The notes under the pieces are model-generated. The model was not told where the DNA came from. It saw nothing but the letters and a program-made list of their open reading frames with translations, and searched no databases. A program made the translations under genes and the position numbers. A stretch of DNA of 64,000 nt from Mycobacterium decipiens (GTDB lineage: Bacteria; Actinomycetota; Actinomycetes; Mycobacteriales; Mycobacteriaceae). The DNA lies in the NCBI RefSeq assembly GCF_963853665.1, contig NZ_OY970459.1, positions 1,860,001-1,924,000 on the forward strand, in the 5' to 3' direction. Of this stretch, positions 28,392-38,957 are shown piece by piece. How positions within the stretch are numbered: position 1 is the stretch's first letter; the number at the start of each line of letters is the position of its first letter.

Positions 28392-29369
28392 TCAAGTCGG
28401 GTCGTCGTCGTCAAACTTCTTCTCTGCCTGCTGGGCTAGGAACCGCTCAAACTCGGCGCCAAGCTCGTCGCCGCTCGGCAGATCTTCGTCGCGTGCTAGT
28501 AACGACCTGTTCTCCTGAGCGTCGATGAAGGCATCGTACTGGCGCTCGAGGGCCGCCACCACTTGAGCCACTTCGGCGCTCGCCTGGACTTGCTCGTCGA
28601 TCTTTGCGCGGATCTCTGCCGCCGCTTCGGTCAGCGCGGCCAGCGGTAGCTGCAGGGAGCCGGTCTTGGCGACCTGCTCGAGCAGTGCCTGGGCGGCCGC
28701 GGGGTAGTCGGTCTGCGTCAGATAGTGCGGGACGTGCACGGTGAACCCGACGACCTCGTGACCGTGCTGGGCCATCCGGTATTCCAGCAGGTTGGAGGCG
28801 CTACCTGGGACCTGGATTTCGGAAATCCACGGCTGGAAATCCGTGATGAGGTCCCTGTTGTTGGAGTGTGCGGTCATCGTGATCGGTCGGGTGTGCGGAA
28901 CGGCCATCGGGACGGTGCCCAGGCCGATGGTCTGCCGTACCCCCAGGCGCTCGGCCAGCAGTCGGACCGCGGTGATGAAACGCTCCCACTTCAGATCCGG
29001 CTCCATGCCGGCCAGCAGCAGAAACGGGTTCCCGATGCTGTCGCGCAGCGCGTAGAGGCTCAACTCTGGATCTTCGTAGTGGGTGAAGTGATCGGTCTTG
29101 AAGGTCATCAATGGCCGTCGCGAGCGATAGTCCAGAAGTTCATCGATGGCGAACGACGCGACCAGCTCTGTGTCCAGGGCCGCCCTGAGGTGGGCGGCGG
29201 CCAGCCGGATTGCATGACCGGCGTCGGAGAAGCCCTCCAAGGCGTGCACCAACACCGGACCACGGCCGTCGGGCGTCGACAGCTGGGGCGCCGGGAACTC
29301 GAGCTCGTACATGCCGGGCTGCCCCGGCTCGTATTCTCGCGCCTCGTCCGCGCCTTGATCGCGAGCCAT
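28392..29369 (-). CDS. PAC2-family protein (Rv2714 orthologue)
   Basis: 325 residues, one longer than the crystallised M. tuberculosis protein as I recall. The N-terminal VLVHALEGFSDAGHAIRLAA strand-helix unit is the PAC2 signature, shared with eukaryotic proteasome-assembly chaperone 2. A helical acidic tail (about 260-325) follows. Its biological role is unknown; a proteasome link in actinobacteria is speculation. Start behind GAGAGGAGG. Confidence 0.92.
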   Translation of the reverse strand: MARDQGADEAREYEPGQPGMYELEFPAPQLSTPDGRGPVLVHALEGFSDAGHAIRLAAAHLRAALDTELVASFAIDELLDYRSRRPLMTFKTDHFTHYEDPELSLYALRDSIGNPFLLLAGMEPDLKWERFITAVRLLAERLGVRQTIGLGTVPMAVPHTRPITMTAHSNNRDLITDFQPWISEIQVPGSASNLLEYRMAQHGHEVVGFTVHVPHYLTQTDYPAAAQALLEQVAKTGSLQLPLAALTEAAAEIRAKIDEQVQASAEVAQVVAALERQYDAFIDAQENRSLLARDEDLPSGDELGAEFERFLAQQAEKKFDDDDPT

Positions 29370-29593
29370 GGGTGCTGCCTCCTCTCCGGGTACTCGCCGG
29401 GCTGCCGTAACCAGTGTCCCTCAAATCAGCGGGCACTAATGATTGAACAGCGACCCTGGGTGCCATTGTGTTGCGAAACGCGAAAGCGGCGGACCGCATT
29501 CGACGCCGGCCGATCGTGGGCGGCGGCGAATTTGCTGGCAAGCCTACTTGCGCGCCGGGACAGATTCACATCCGCTTGCCCGTTGGGGCCCGA

Positions 29594-31000
29594 TCAGCGG
29601 CGGAACTCGTTGAGCGCGCGCATCTTGTTCATCACGTCCAGCGCCGCGTTCTTGTAGGCCTCGGAGAAGGTGGGGTAGTTGAACACCGCGTCGACCAGGT
29701 ATTCGACGGTGCCCCCGCATCCCATCACGGCCTGTCCGATGTGCACCATCTCGGTGGCGCTGGTGCCGAAGATATGCACGCCGAGCAGCGTGAGATCTTC
29801 GGTGGACACCAGCATTTTGAGCATGCCGTAGGAGTCGCCTGCGATCTGGCCGCGGGCTAGCTCCCGGTACCGGGCCACGCCCACTTCGTACGGGATGGAG
29901 TTCTTGGTCAGCTCCACCTCGGTGGCACCGACGTAGGACACCTCGGGGATCGAGTAAATGCCGATCGGCTGAAGGTCGGTGATTCCGTCGGTTGGTTCGC
30001 CGAAGGCGTGGTAGGCCGCCAGCCGGCCCTGTTCCATCGACGTCGCGGCCAACGCCGGGAAGCCGATGACGTCGCCGACTGCGTAGATATGGTCCACCTT
30101 GGTTTGGAAGCTGTCGTCGACGAAGATCCGCCCACGCCCCTCAACCTCGAGTCCGGCATTATGCAGGTCAAGGTGATCGGTTTGTCCCTGGCGTCCCGCG
30201 GAGTACATCACCGTCTCGGCTGGAATCTGTTTGCCGCTGGCCAGGGTGGTGACGGTGCCCGCAGCGCCTACGTCGACCGCGGTCACCTCCTCGCCGAACC
30301 GGAATGTCACCGCCAAGTCGCGCAGGTGAAATTTGAGTGCCTCGACGACCTCGGGGTCGCAGAAGTCCAACATGTTGTCCCGCTTCTCCACGACGGTGAC
30401 CTTGGTGCCCAACGCGGCAAACATGGAGGCGTACTCGATACCGATCACGCCCGCGCCGACCACGACCATCGAGGACGGGAGCGACTTGAGATCGAGGATC
30501 CCGTCGGAGTCGAGCACCCGTTCCTCGTCGAATTCGACTCCGGACGGCCGTGCCGGCCTGGTGCCGGTGGCGATGACGATGTAGTCGCCGGTGACGGTGG
30601 TCTTCTCCCGGCGGGTCTGATCCTCGACGAGGATGGTGTGTGGGTCGATGAACCGGCCATGGCCGACGATCAAATCGACTCGGTTGCGCATCAACTGGTT
30701 GCGCACGACGTCGACTTCCTTGCCGATCACGTGTTGAGTCCGCGCCAGCAGGTCGGCCGGGGTGATCCGGTCCTTCACCCGGTAGCTTGCGCCGTACAGC
30801 TCGCGCTGGCTCATCCCGGTGAGGTAGAGCACGGCCTCGCGCAACGTCTTGGATGGGATCGTGCCGGTGTTGACGCAGACGCCACCGAGCATTCGGCCGC
30901 GTTCGATAATCGCGACGGACTTGCCGAGCTTGGCCGACGCGATGGCGGCCTTCTGGCCGCCTGGGCCTGACCCAATCACCACGATGTCGTATTCACGCAT
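29594..31000 (-). CDS. sthA: Soluble pyridine nucleotide transhydrogenase (Rv2713 orthologue)
   Basis: 468 residues from ATG 31000 (the ORF extends three codons further). FAD-binding [17 protein letters not shown] at the N-terminus, NAD(P)-binding [19 protein letters not shown] near residue 180, and a C-terminal dimerisation domain. Where lipoamide dehydrogenases have CxxxxC, this protein has [15 protein letters not shown] with a single Cys, the pattern of SthA. It interconverts NADH and NADPH. It is the first gene of the leftward run and is divergent from the DUF4192 gene. Confidence 0.95.
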   Translation of the reverse strand: MREYDIVVIGSGPGGQKAAIASAKLGKSVAIIERGRMLGGVCVNTGTIPSKTLREAVLYLTGMSQRELYGASYRVKDRITPADLLARTQHVIGKEVDVVRNQLMRNRVDLIVGHGRFIDPHTILVEDQTRREKTTVTGDYIVIATGTRPARPSGVEFDEERVLDSDGILDLKSLPSSMVVVGAGVIGIEYASMFAALGTKVTVVEKRDNMLDFCDPEVVEALKFHLRDLAVTFRFGEEVTAVDVGAAGTVTTLASGKQIPAETVMYSAGRQGQTDHLDLHNAGLEVEGRGRIFVDDSFQTKVDHIYAVGDVIGFPALAATSMEQGRLAAYHAFGEPTDGITDLQPIGIYSIPEVSYVGATEVELTKNSIPYEVGVARYRELARGQIAGDSYGMLKMLVSTEDLTLLGVHIFGTSATEMVHIGQAVMGCGGTVEYLVDAVFNYPTFSEAYKNAALDVMNKMRALNEFRR

Positions 31001-31112
31001 CGACCCCATGAGATGACAGTAGAGCGCACAGTCACGCCTTCGTCCACACGAGGCCGCTCAATCGCGCCGCGCGGGCGCCGGCTGACGGTGCCGGGCCTCA
31101 GCGTTGAGATCC

Positions 31113-32171
31113 ATGACGAAGCATCGAGGAGACTTTGAACTCCACCGCCCCGGAACACTGATCGCCGCGCTACCGGCCATCCTCGGCTTCGTGCCGGAAG
31201 AATCGCTGGTTCTGGTGTCGTTGGAAGGGGGGCAACTGGGGTCGGTGATGCGTGTCGACCTCTGTGATGAACTCGCTGATCGGGTTGGGCATCTAGCCGA
31301 GGTTGCCGCCGCGGCGGGCCCCGAGGCGGCGGTCGCGGTGATCGTCGACGGGGACGGAGCGCAGTGTCCGCGATGCGGCGAGGAATACCGGCAGCTCTGC
31401 GCGGCGCTCTCCGCGGCGTTGTCGCAGCATGACATCGTGTTGTGGGCAGCGCACGTGGTCGACCGGGTAGCCGCTGGCGGGCGTTGGCACTGCGTGGACG
31501 GCTGCGGCTGCAGCGGCGTGATCGACGATCCGTCGGCGTCGCCGCTGGCGGTGGCGGCGGTGCTGGACGGCAGGCAGCTCTACCCGCGGCGCGCCGACCT
31601 GCAGGCCGTCATCGCCGTTGACGACCCGGTGCACAGCGCCGAGCTCGCCGTTGCGTTACGACGACAAGCGGCCGCCCGAGAGATCGCACACCGTGGCGAC
31701 CCCGTCGGTTGCAGTCGCCGGGACGTGGAAAGCGCGATGGCCGCCGCCGCCCGTGTCACCGACGGGCAATCGTTGTCCGACGTGGAGCTGGCGGGGCTCG
31801 GTTGCGCACTGCGCGACGCTCAGGTCCGCGACACGCTGTATGCCCTCGCCGTTGGCGAAAAGGCCGATGCGGCCGAGTCACTGTGGGCGTTACTGGCCCG
31901 CGTGCTGGCCGAGCCGTGGCGGGTGGAGGCGCTGGTGTTGCTCGCGTTCAGCGCCTACGCCCGCGGTGACGGGCCGCTGGCCGGCGTTTCGCTGCAGGCC
32001 GCGCTGTGCTGCGAGCCGGGGCATCGGATGGCGCGCATGCTGGACACTGCACTGCAGTCTGGTCTGCGCCCTGAGTACATCCGTGACCTCGCGGTCACCG
32101 GCTATCGGCGGGCTGAACAACTCGGTGTGCGGTTACCGCCGCGACGGGTGTTCGGTCGGCGCGCGGGCTAG
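31113..32171 (+). CDS. DUF4192 protein (Rv2712c orthologue)
   Basis: 352 residues. It begins with the DUF4192 pattern GTLIAALPAILGFVPEESLVLVSL. A Cys-rich middle (CPRCGEEYRQL, then HCVDGCGCSG) hints at a metal site. The C-terminal half is helical with TPR-like character (LLAFSAYARGDGPLAGVSL). Function unknown; the family is restricted to actinobacteria. It ends one base before the convergent ideR stop, so the two transcripts probably overlap. Confidence 0.9.
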   Translation: MTKHRGDFELHRPGTLIAALPAILGFVPEESLVLVSLEGGQLGSVMRVDLCDELADRVGHLAEVAAAAGPEAAVAVIVDGDGAQCPRCGEEYRQLCAALSAALSQHDIVLWAAHVVDRVAAGGRWHCVDGCGCSGVIDDPSASPLAVAAVLDGRQLYPRRADLQAVIAVDDPVHSAELAVALRRQAAAREIAHRGDPVGCSRRDVESAMAAAARVTDGQSLSDVELAGLGCALRDAQVRDTLYALAVGEKADAAESLWALLARVLAEPWRVEALVLLAFSAYARGDGPLAGVSLQAALCCEPGHRMARMLDTALQSGLRPEYIRDLAVTGYRRAEQLGVRLPPRRVFGRRAG

Positions 32172-32172
32172 G

Positions 32173-32865
32173 TCAGACCTTTTCGACCTTGACCGCGTGG
32201 GCCATCTCGTGTGGCAGGGTGACGTTCTCGTGACCCGGGATGACGATGGTCACCCCACCGCCGGGGCTGGTCTCGACCCTCACTCGTGCGTTGGGCACCA
32301 CGCCGGCGTCTTTGAGCCGCGTGATCAGATCGATGTCGCCCTGAACATGCTCGGTGAGTTGGCGGACGACGACCGCGACCGGCGAACCGGCCGGCAGCTC
32401 GGTCAACCGGACAAGGTTGACGCCGTCGGTGCCGGTCTCTTGGCCCACGCCGAGTTCCACCAGGCCCGGGATCGGGTTGCCGAACGGGGACGTGGTCGGG
32501 TTGTTGAGCACCTGAACCAGCCGGCGCTCGACGTCCTCGCTCATCACGTGCTCCCACCGGCATGCCTCGGCGTGCACCTCTTCCCACGGCAATCCGATGA
32601 CATCTACGAGGAGCCGTTCGGCGAGGCGGTGCTTGCGCATCACGGCGACGGCCAGCGCACGGCCCTTGTCGGTAAGTTCCAGGTGGCGATCGCCTGCCAC
32701 CCGGAGCAGCCCATCACGCTCCATCCGGGACACGGTCTGGCTGACTGTCGGCCCGCTCTGCTCGAGCCGCTCGGCGATCCGAGCACGCAGTGGCGTCACG
32801 CCCTCTTCCTCGAGGTCGTAGATCGTCCGCAGGTACATCTCGGTGGTATCAACCAACTCGTTCAT
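32173..32865 (-). CDS. ideR: IdeR, iron-dependent DtxR-family repressor (Rv2711 orthologue)
   Basis: 230 residues. A winged helix (RIAERLEQSGPTVSQTVSRM) is followed by the dimer and metal domain with the expected ligands in RKHRLAERLL and EVHAEACRWEHVMSEDVE, and an SH3-like C-terminal domain. With Fe(II), IdeR represses siderophore genes and activates ferritin genes. A strong AAGGGAGGG ribosome site precedes the ATG. It lies downstream of sigB on the same strand, with a large hairpin between them. I saw no iron box (TTAGGTTAG-type) in the window. Confidence 0.98.
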   Translation of the reverse strand: MNELVDTTEMYLRTIYDLEEEGVTPLRARIAERLEQSGPTVSQTVSRMERDGLLRVAGDRHLELTDKGRALAVAVMRKHRLAERLLVDVIGLPWEEVHAEACRWEHVMSEDVERRLVQVLNNPTTSPFGNPIPGLVELGVGQETGTDGVNLVRLTELPAGSPVAVVVRQLTEHVQGDIDLITRLKDAGVVPNARVRVETSPGGGVTIVIPGHENVTLPHEMAHAVKVEKV

Positions 32866-32934
32866 TCAGCACCCTCCCTTGCTGAGTCTACTGGGCCAGC
32901 TGCGCAAATGGTTCGCCGACGCCCCCCACTGCAG

Positions 32935-32968
32935 CAGTGTGCCCGCCGCTGACGCGGCGGGCACACTG
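32935..32968. terminator. Perfect 15-bp hairpin between sigB and ideR
   Basis: CAGTGTGCCCGCCGC, loop TGAC, GCGGCGGGCACACTG. The stem is 15 bp without mismatch and GC-rich. It lies 29 nt after the sigB stop and 70 nt before the ideR start. No T-run follows in the leftward direction, so it would be an I-shaped mycobacterial terminator, or a processing/attenuation element between two co-oriented genes. Confidence 0.8.
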
Positions 32969-32996
32969 ACTGCTACCTAGCTCAAGGTGTCCAGCC

Positions 32997-33968
32997 TCAA
33001 CTGGCGTAGGACCTTAGCCGATCGGCCCGCTCGCCGTGCCGCAGCTTGCCCATCACGTCGCGCTCGATCTGCCGAACCCGTTCGCGAGACAGGCCGAACA
33101 GCTTGCCGATTTGATCCAGGGTGCGTGGCTGACCGTCGTCCAGGCCGAAGCGGAGCCGGATCACCTGATGTTCACGCTCGTCGAGAGTGGCCAGCACACT
33201 GCGGATGTCGGTGTGCAACAGCTCGGCGATGACCGCGTTCTCCGCGGACATGGCTTCGGCGTCCTCGATGAAATCGCCCAATGGCGCCTCCTCCTCGGAG
33301 CCGACCGGCATATCCAGGCTCACCGGGTCGCGACTGTGCTCCAGCAGGTCGTTGATCTTGTCGATCGGAATGCCGGATTCGGCGGCGAGTTCCTCGTCGG
33401 TGGCTTCGCGGCCCAGATTCTGGTGCATCTCCCGCTTGATCCGCGCCAGCTTGTTGACCTGCTCAACCAGGTGGACGGGCAGACGGATGGTGCGGCTCTG
33501 GTCCGCCATTCCGCGGGTGATGGCCTGACGGATCCACCACGTGGCATACGTCGAGAACTTGAATCCCTTTGTGTAGTCGAACTTCTCCATCGCGCGAATC
33601 AGCCCCAGGTTGCCCTCCTGGATGAGGTCAAGCAACGGCATTCCCCGACCCGTGTAGCGCTTTGCCAGTGACACCACCAACCGCAGGTTCGCTTCCAGCA
33701 AGTGACGGCGTGCCGCCTCGCCATCGCGCACCACCGCTGCCAGCTCGCGTTTCCGGTTCTCGCCGAGGCGCTTCCGGGTCTCCAGCAGATGCTCGGCATA
33801 CAGCCCGGCTTCGATGCGCTTGGCCAGTTCGACTTCCCCGGCGGCGTTGAGCAACGCCGTCTTGCCGATGCCGTTCAGATAGACGCGCACCAAGTCCGCT
33901 GCGGGGCTTTGAGCATCCAGATCCCCGGCACCCCGGCTTGTGGTGGCCCTCGTGGTGGCTTCGGCCAT
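32997..33968 (-). CDS. sigB: SigB, principal-like group 2 sigma factor (Rv2710 orthologue)
   Basis: 323 residues. Sigma-70 regions 1.2 to 4.2 are complete: [34 protein letters not shown] (region 2.1-2.2), [17 protein letters not shown] (2.3-2.4) and the 4.2 helix-turn-helix [20 protein letters not shown]. Compared with SigA, it lacks the long N-terminal extension. SigB drives general stress and stationary-phase genes. A SigE/SigH-type promoter lies upstream and a GGGAGGT ribosome site precedes the start. Confidence 0.98.
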   Translation of the reverse strand: MAEATTRATTSRGAGDLDAQSPAADLVRVYLNGIGKTALLNAAGEVELAKRIEAGLYAEHLLETRKRLGENRKRELAAVVRDGEAARRHLLEANLRLVVSLAKRYTGRGMPLLDLIQEGNLGLIRAMEKFDYTKGFKFSTYATWWIRQAITRGMADQSRTIRLPVHLVEQVNKLARIKREMHQNLGREATDEELAAESGIPIDKINDLLEHSRDPVSLDMPVGSEEEAPLGDFIEDAEAMSAENAVIAELLHTDIRSVLATLDEREHQVIRLRFGLDDGQPRTLDQIGKLFGLSRERVRQIERDVMGKLRHGERADRLRSYAS

Positions 33969-34008
33969 TGCGACCTCCCGATTGGCTGGCTTGTCCTGTC
34001 ATGGGGAT

Positions 34009-34036
34009 CAACGACAGACCTGGACTTTGAGTTCCC
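34009..34036 (-). promoter_or_regulatory. SigE/SigH-type promoter of sigB
   Basis: On the minus strand GGGAAC (34031-34036) is followed 17-18 nt later by CGTTG (34009-34013), the -35/-10 arrangement recognised by SigE and SigH, about 40 nt upstream of the sigB start. It agrees with the known control of sigB by these factors in M. tuberculosis. Confidence 0.8.
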
Positions 34037-34136
34037 GCCCGGCCGCCATCTCACACCCTGTGACGTGCAGGAATGTGCGGAAGACCTGAGAATGTCCTGA
34101 GAAGTGCGGCGTACGGCCGGTTGGCCGGAACGGCGG

Positions 34137-34586
34137 CTAACCGTGGTCGGCGAACCCCGGCGGATCCGATTGCGGTGCCGGCTGTCGCCGAGGCTCGACC
34201 GCGGGCCGTTCTGCGGTCGGAAACAGCGGGGTGCGCCGGCGGGCGCCATCGAATCGTCGGGGTTCGTCAGCGCGGCGCGGGGGTCGGTCGTTGGCGATCA
34301 GAACGGCCATCCACGGCAACGGCACCGAGACTGCCACGATGAGCAGTGAGATGAGCCCGTTGTGCCAGAGGCCGTAGGCAACGGCGGCCAGAATGAGCGC
34401 CGGGATCCGGAACGCCATCAGGGTCAGGTACTTGCGTACCCGCGCGCGATGCTCCACCTCATAGGAGGGCGCCGCAGCGGTAATCAGTACCGGCCGGCCC
34501 TTGTCGGTGAAGTCGTCGAAATCGTCGAAGTCGTCGACCGTGTCCTCGAACTTGCCACCGATACCCAGCCGCAAGCCGTGCTTCAT
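34137..34586 (-). CDS. DUF3099 membrane protein (Rv2709 orthologue)
   Basis: 149 residues from ATG 34586. The N-terminal region has an acidic Asp/Phe run (VDDFDDFDDF), then ITAAAPSYEVEHRARVRKYL, the DUF3099 start. Two membrane spans follow (about residues 55-95) and then an Arg/Pro-rich cytoplasmic tail. Function unknown. It is divergent from the DUF3039 gene and lies upstream of sigB on the same strand. Confidence 0.88.
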   Translation of the reverse strand: MKHGLRLGIGGKFEDTVDDFDDFDDFTDKGRPVLITAAAPSYEVEHRARVRKYLTLMAFRIPALILAAVAYGLWHNGLISLLIVAVSVPLPWMAVLIANDRPPRRADEPRRFDGARRRTPLFPTAERPAVEPRRQPAPQSDPPGFADHG

Positions 34587-34652
34587 TACTCCACTGTCCC
34601 ACACGCAGTCGATTCCGGAGTAGCGAGCTTTCCGGTCGAGCCGGGGGGCACA

Positions 34653-34901
34653 ATGTCAGGTATGCAGACCCAGACGATCGAACGCACCGACGCCGACGAA
34701 CGCGTCGACGACGGGACCGGCAGCGACATACCGAAGTACTTCCACTACGTCAAGAAGGACAAGATCGCTGAGAGCGCGGTTATGGGCAGCCATGTGGTTG
34801 CGCTGTGCGGTGAGGTGTTTCCGGTTACCCGCGCGCCCAAGCCGGGCTCGCCGGTCTGTCCGGATTGCAAGCAGATCTACGAGCGGCTCAAGAGGGACTG
34901 A
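34653..34901 (+). CDS. DUF3039 protein (Rv2708c orthologue)
   Basis: 82 residues from ATG 34653; ATG 34662 (MQTQTIERTDADERV) gives 79. The core YFHYVKKDKIAESAVMGSHV and the Cys pairs ALCGE and VCPDCKQIYE are DUF3039 features that suggest a small metal-binding protein. Function unknown. It nearly abuts the convergent BrkB-like gene. Confidence 0.9.
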   Translation: MSGMQTQTIERTDADERVDDGTGSDIPKYFHYVKKDKIAESAVMGSHVVALCGEVFPVTRAPKPGSPVCPDCKQIYERLKRD

Positions 34902-35876
34902 CTAGGTCGGCGGTTCTGCGGCGACAGCGTTCTGTTGAGCCGTCGAAGAATGTGTCGGCGTGCCGATACCTAAGCGTGCAATCAGCCAGTTGCGCAGCCG
35001 GTGGGCATGCGTCGCCGGCGCCGGCCACTCTTCCTGGACGGCGGCATTGAGTTCGGCGCCGAGCATGATCGCAAAGCCGCCGAAGAATGCGAACAACAGG
35101 AAGGCGATCGGTGTGGCCAGCGCGCCGTAGGTGTAGCCGGTGCGGGTGATCCACGTGAGGTAGACCCGCAGGCCCAGGGTGGCGATCAGGAAGACCGTCA
35201 TCGCCAGCACCGCGCCAAGGACCAGCCGATGAGTCGGCAGTGGCACCGGTAGCGCCACCCGGTACAGGATGATGACCCCGACGGTCAGACCGAGAACGAG
35301 CGCGGGGTAGTAGCCGTAGCGCAGCAGGTTGGCCAAGCCCTCCGGGATGTGCTCGCTCACCGCCCGCGGACCCACCACTATCACCGGCGCGGTCGCCACC
35401 AGGAACACCAGCATCACCACGTATAGGAACAGGGCAAAGAAGCGCTGCCGGACCGGGTGGCGCAGCGGGGTCTGGTCGTGCGCCTCCACCACTGCATCGA
35501 CGAACGCCGAGATCGCCGAGGATCCCGCCCACAGCGAGATCAAGAAACCCAGCGACGCCACCTCGCCGCGGGCGTTGTTGGTGATGTCGACGATGGTGGG
35601 TTCGATGATCTCGTTGACCACGCTGCGGGAAAAAAAGCTATGGGCCGTCGAGAGCGCGGTCTTTTCAATGGCGGGCAAGGTGTCCGGGCCGAACAGCGGC
35701 GCCACGTAGGCCAGACTGCCCAGCATTCCCAACAGCAGCGGCGGCAGAGACAAGGCCGACCAAAACGCCGCCTGGGCTGACTCCGAGAAGATCGAGTCGT
35801 CCCAGCTCTTGGACAGAGTCCTGCGGGAAATTCGCCAGATGTGGTGGCGGGACGGCTTTGGAATCCGGTCGCTCAT
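34902..35876 (-). CDS. YihY/BrkB-family membrane protein (Rv2707 orthologue)
   Basis: 324 residues with about six membrane spans and the family's conserved elements near ALSLPPLLLGMLGSLAYV and the later LGAELNAAVQEEW segment. Once labelled ribonuclease BN, these are now regarded as membrane proteins of unknown, possibly transport, role. A short Ser/Thr/Ala tail ends the protein. Confidence 0.9.
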   Translation of the reverse strand: MSDRIPKPSRHHIWRISRRTLSKSWDDSIFSESAQAAFWSALSLPPLLLGMLGSLAYVAPLFGPDTLPAIEKTALSTAHSFFSRSVVNEIIEPTIVDITNNARGEVASLGFLISLWAGSSAISAFVDAVVEAHDQTPLRHPVRQRFFALFLYVVMLVFLVATAPVIVVGPRAVSEHIPEGLANLLRYGYYPALVLGLTVGVIILYRVALPVPLPTHRLVLGAVLAMTVFLIATLGLRVYLTWITRTGYTYGALATPIAFLLFAFFGGFAIMLGAELNAAVQEEWPAPATHAHRLRNWLIARLGIGTPTHSSTAQQNAVAAEPPT

Positions 35877-35938
35877 ACCAGTCCAGCATTACCGAAAACT
35901 ACGCACGCCACCGGCATTTGTGGACGGGCGAGTTCGGC

Positions 35939-36127
35939 TTACTCGCTTCCGCTGACCTCCAGCACGGCGGACATCTCGGTCAGTTTCGCCTCGTGCTCGT
36001 TGGCGTGATGCTGGCAGAAAAGAAGCTCGGCTCCGGAGGGCAACTTGGCACGCACCCGGGCTGCCGCGCTACAGCGGTCGCAGCGGTCTGCTCTTGTCAG
36101 CTCGGGACTGGTCAGAGTTGCGTTCAT
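35939..36127 (-). CDS. DUF7455-like small zinc-finger protein
   Basis: 62 residues, starting MNATLTSPELTRADRCDRC. Cys pair CDRC and a later CQHHANEHEAKL form a compact CXXC...CXXH-type zinc site. I recognise this as a small protein widely conserved in actinobacteria. The open frame extends 30 codons upstream, but the family start is the internal ATG. H37Rv annotation places Rv2706c on the opposite strand here, so this gene may be missing from older annotation. Confidence 0.82.
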   Translation of the reverse strand: MNATLTSPELTRADRCDRCSAAARVRAKLPSGAELLFCQHHANEHEAKLTEMSAVLEVSGSE

Positions 36128-36253
36128 GGCTTCTCCGTTCTGGCGTGTCATCACTCTGTCAGACGTTCGGGGATTTCGCCGTGTTCCCCGGCCGCTATCG
36201 GGTGTGTCGTTTCTCACGACTTTTTGGCCCGCCTATCGGGCAGGCTGGTGAGA

Positions 36254-36619
36254 ATGACGCCCCGTCCTGCCGTGCTGGTGCACCTATGCGGGGTGAAGGA
36301 GTGGTCGCGTGCGCGAGACCGCGGTGAGATACGCCCCGAGCCCGGCAAGCCCGGGTTCATCCACCTGTCGACACTCGAGCAGGTGCATCTGCCCGCTAAC
36401 CGCCTCTACCGCGGCCGCACTGACCTGGTTCTGCTGTACATCGACCCGGCGGCGCTCGACTCACCCGTGCGTTGGGAGCCGGGCGTACCTACGGATCCGC
36501 AGTCGATGCTTTTCCCGCATCTGTACGGCCCACTGCCGGTGCGCGCAGTGCTCAAAGCGAGTGCCTATCCGCCGGGTCGCGACGGGGCCTTCCCGTCGGC
36601 TCCCCAGGACCCCACGTAG
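36254..36619 (+). CDS. DUF952 protein (Rv2705c orthologue)
   Basis: 121 residues. Typical DUF952 elements: LVHLCGVKEWSRARDRGEI, then GFIHLSTLEQVHLPANRLY and, near the end, FPHLYGPLPVRAVL. The fold resembles a domain with ADP-ribosyltransferase-like features; activity is unproven. ATG 36254 chosen; GTG 36248 would add two residues. The 3' end overlaps the convergent RidA gene by 55 nt. Confidence 0.87.
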   Translation: MTPRPAVLVHLCGVKEWSRARDRGEIRPEPGKPGFIHLSTLEQVHLPANRLYRGRTDLVLLYIDPAALDSPVRWEPGVPTDPQSMLFPHLYGPLPVRAVLKASAYPPGRDGAFPSAPQDPT

Positions 36620-36975
36620 GCGTCGGCCTCGATTTCCACCAGCAGGCCGGGTGCGATCAGCGCAGAAACCTCGACCATCGTCGCCGCGGGACGGATGTCA
36701 CCGAACAACCGGGCGTGCACCTCGCCGACCTCGCGCCAGCGTGAAATGTCGGTCACGTAGATCCGGGTACGGACCACGTCGGCCAGGGTGGCACCGGCTT
36801 GTTGGAGCGCGATCTCTATTCGGCGAAAAGCATCTCGGGTCTGAGCGGCCAGACTATCGCCGCTCCCGGTTGTTCCGGCCACCGTCACAAGGGGCCCAAT
36901 ACGCACCGCGCGCGAGTAGCCGACAGCCGATTCGAAGTCGGATCCGGATGAGACAACCGTGCGGCGGGTTGACAT
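36565..36975 (-). CDS. RidA/YjgF-family protein (Rv2704 orthologue)
   Basis: 136 residues from ATG 36975. Family elements include the N-terminal YSRAVRIGPLVTVAGTTG, QTRDAFRRIEIALQQAGATL and VVRTRIYVTDI; the last holds the Arg that binds carboxylate in RidA. RidA enzymes hydrolyse reactive 2-aminoacrylate-type imines. The C-terminal PALIAPGLLVEIEADA-like end is present (SALIAPGLLVEIEADAYV). Confidence 0.9.
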   Translation of the reverse strand: MSTRRTVVSSGSDFESAVGYSRAVRIGPLVTVAGTTGSGDSLAAQTRDAFRRIEIALQQAGATLADVVRTRIYVTDISRWREVGEVHARLFGDIRPAATMVEVSALIAPGLLVEIEADAYVGSWGADGKAPSRPGG

Positions 36976-37203
36976 GGGAGTCACAGTACGACGGCCAGAT
37001 CGCCGGCGCATCCGAATTTATTGTGCCGCAAGGGGATAACCTGCACATTAGCGACCGCCAAGCCCGGCCGGGCGCGGCGACGATGGGGCCGGCGGATCCG
37101 GCGGGGCTGGACGGGCGGCGCCCCCGGCGCCGGCGGGCGGTTCTACGGCGCACCCGGGACGCCCGGGTAGCCGCCCGGCCTACACACCCGCCGGGAGTGT
37201 CGC

Positions 37204-38778
<1,575 letters not shown>

Positions 38779-38957
38779 ATACACCCCTTCGGTCGTTACT
38801 CACTTCCGGTTGGGTCTGGGCGTGCGTAACCGAAAGTGTCTGTTATGTCGAATGTCGGCGTTGATATCAGCGTGAGTACTCGCGCGCTATCGGTCGGGCG
38901 GCCGCCGCTGACCATTGTAACTTCACCGCGCACTAGGACTGCCCGAGCGGGCAAAAT

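Noticed and set aside
31618..32952. 444-codon plus-strand frame across the DUF4192 gene and ideR
   Set aside because: Out of frame with the DUF4192 gene and antisense to ideR, both of which are well supported.
36976..37203. Possible regulatory RNA or gene in the 228-nt gap between the RidA gene and sigA
   Set aside because: GC-rich, with no ribosome site, coding pattern or convincing hairpin.
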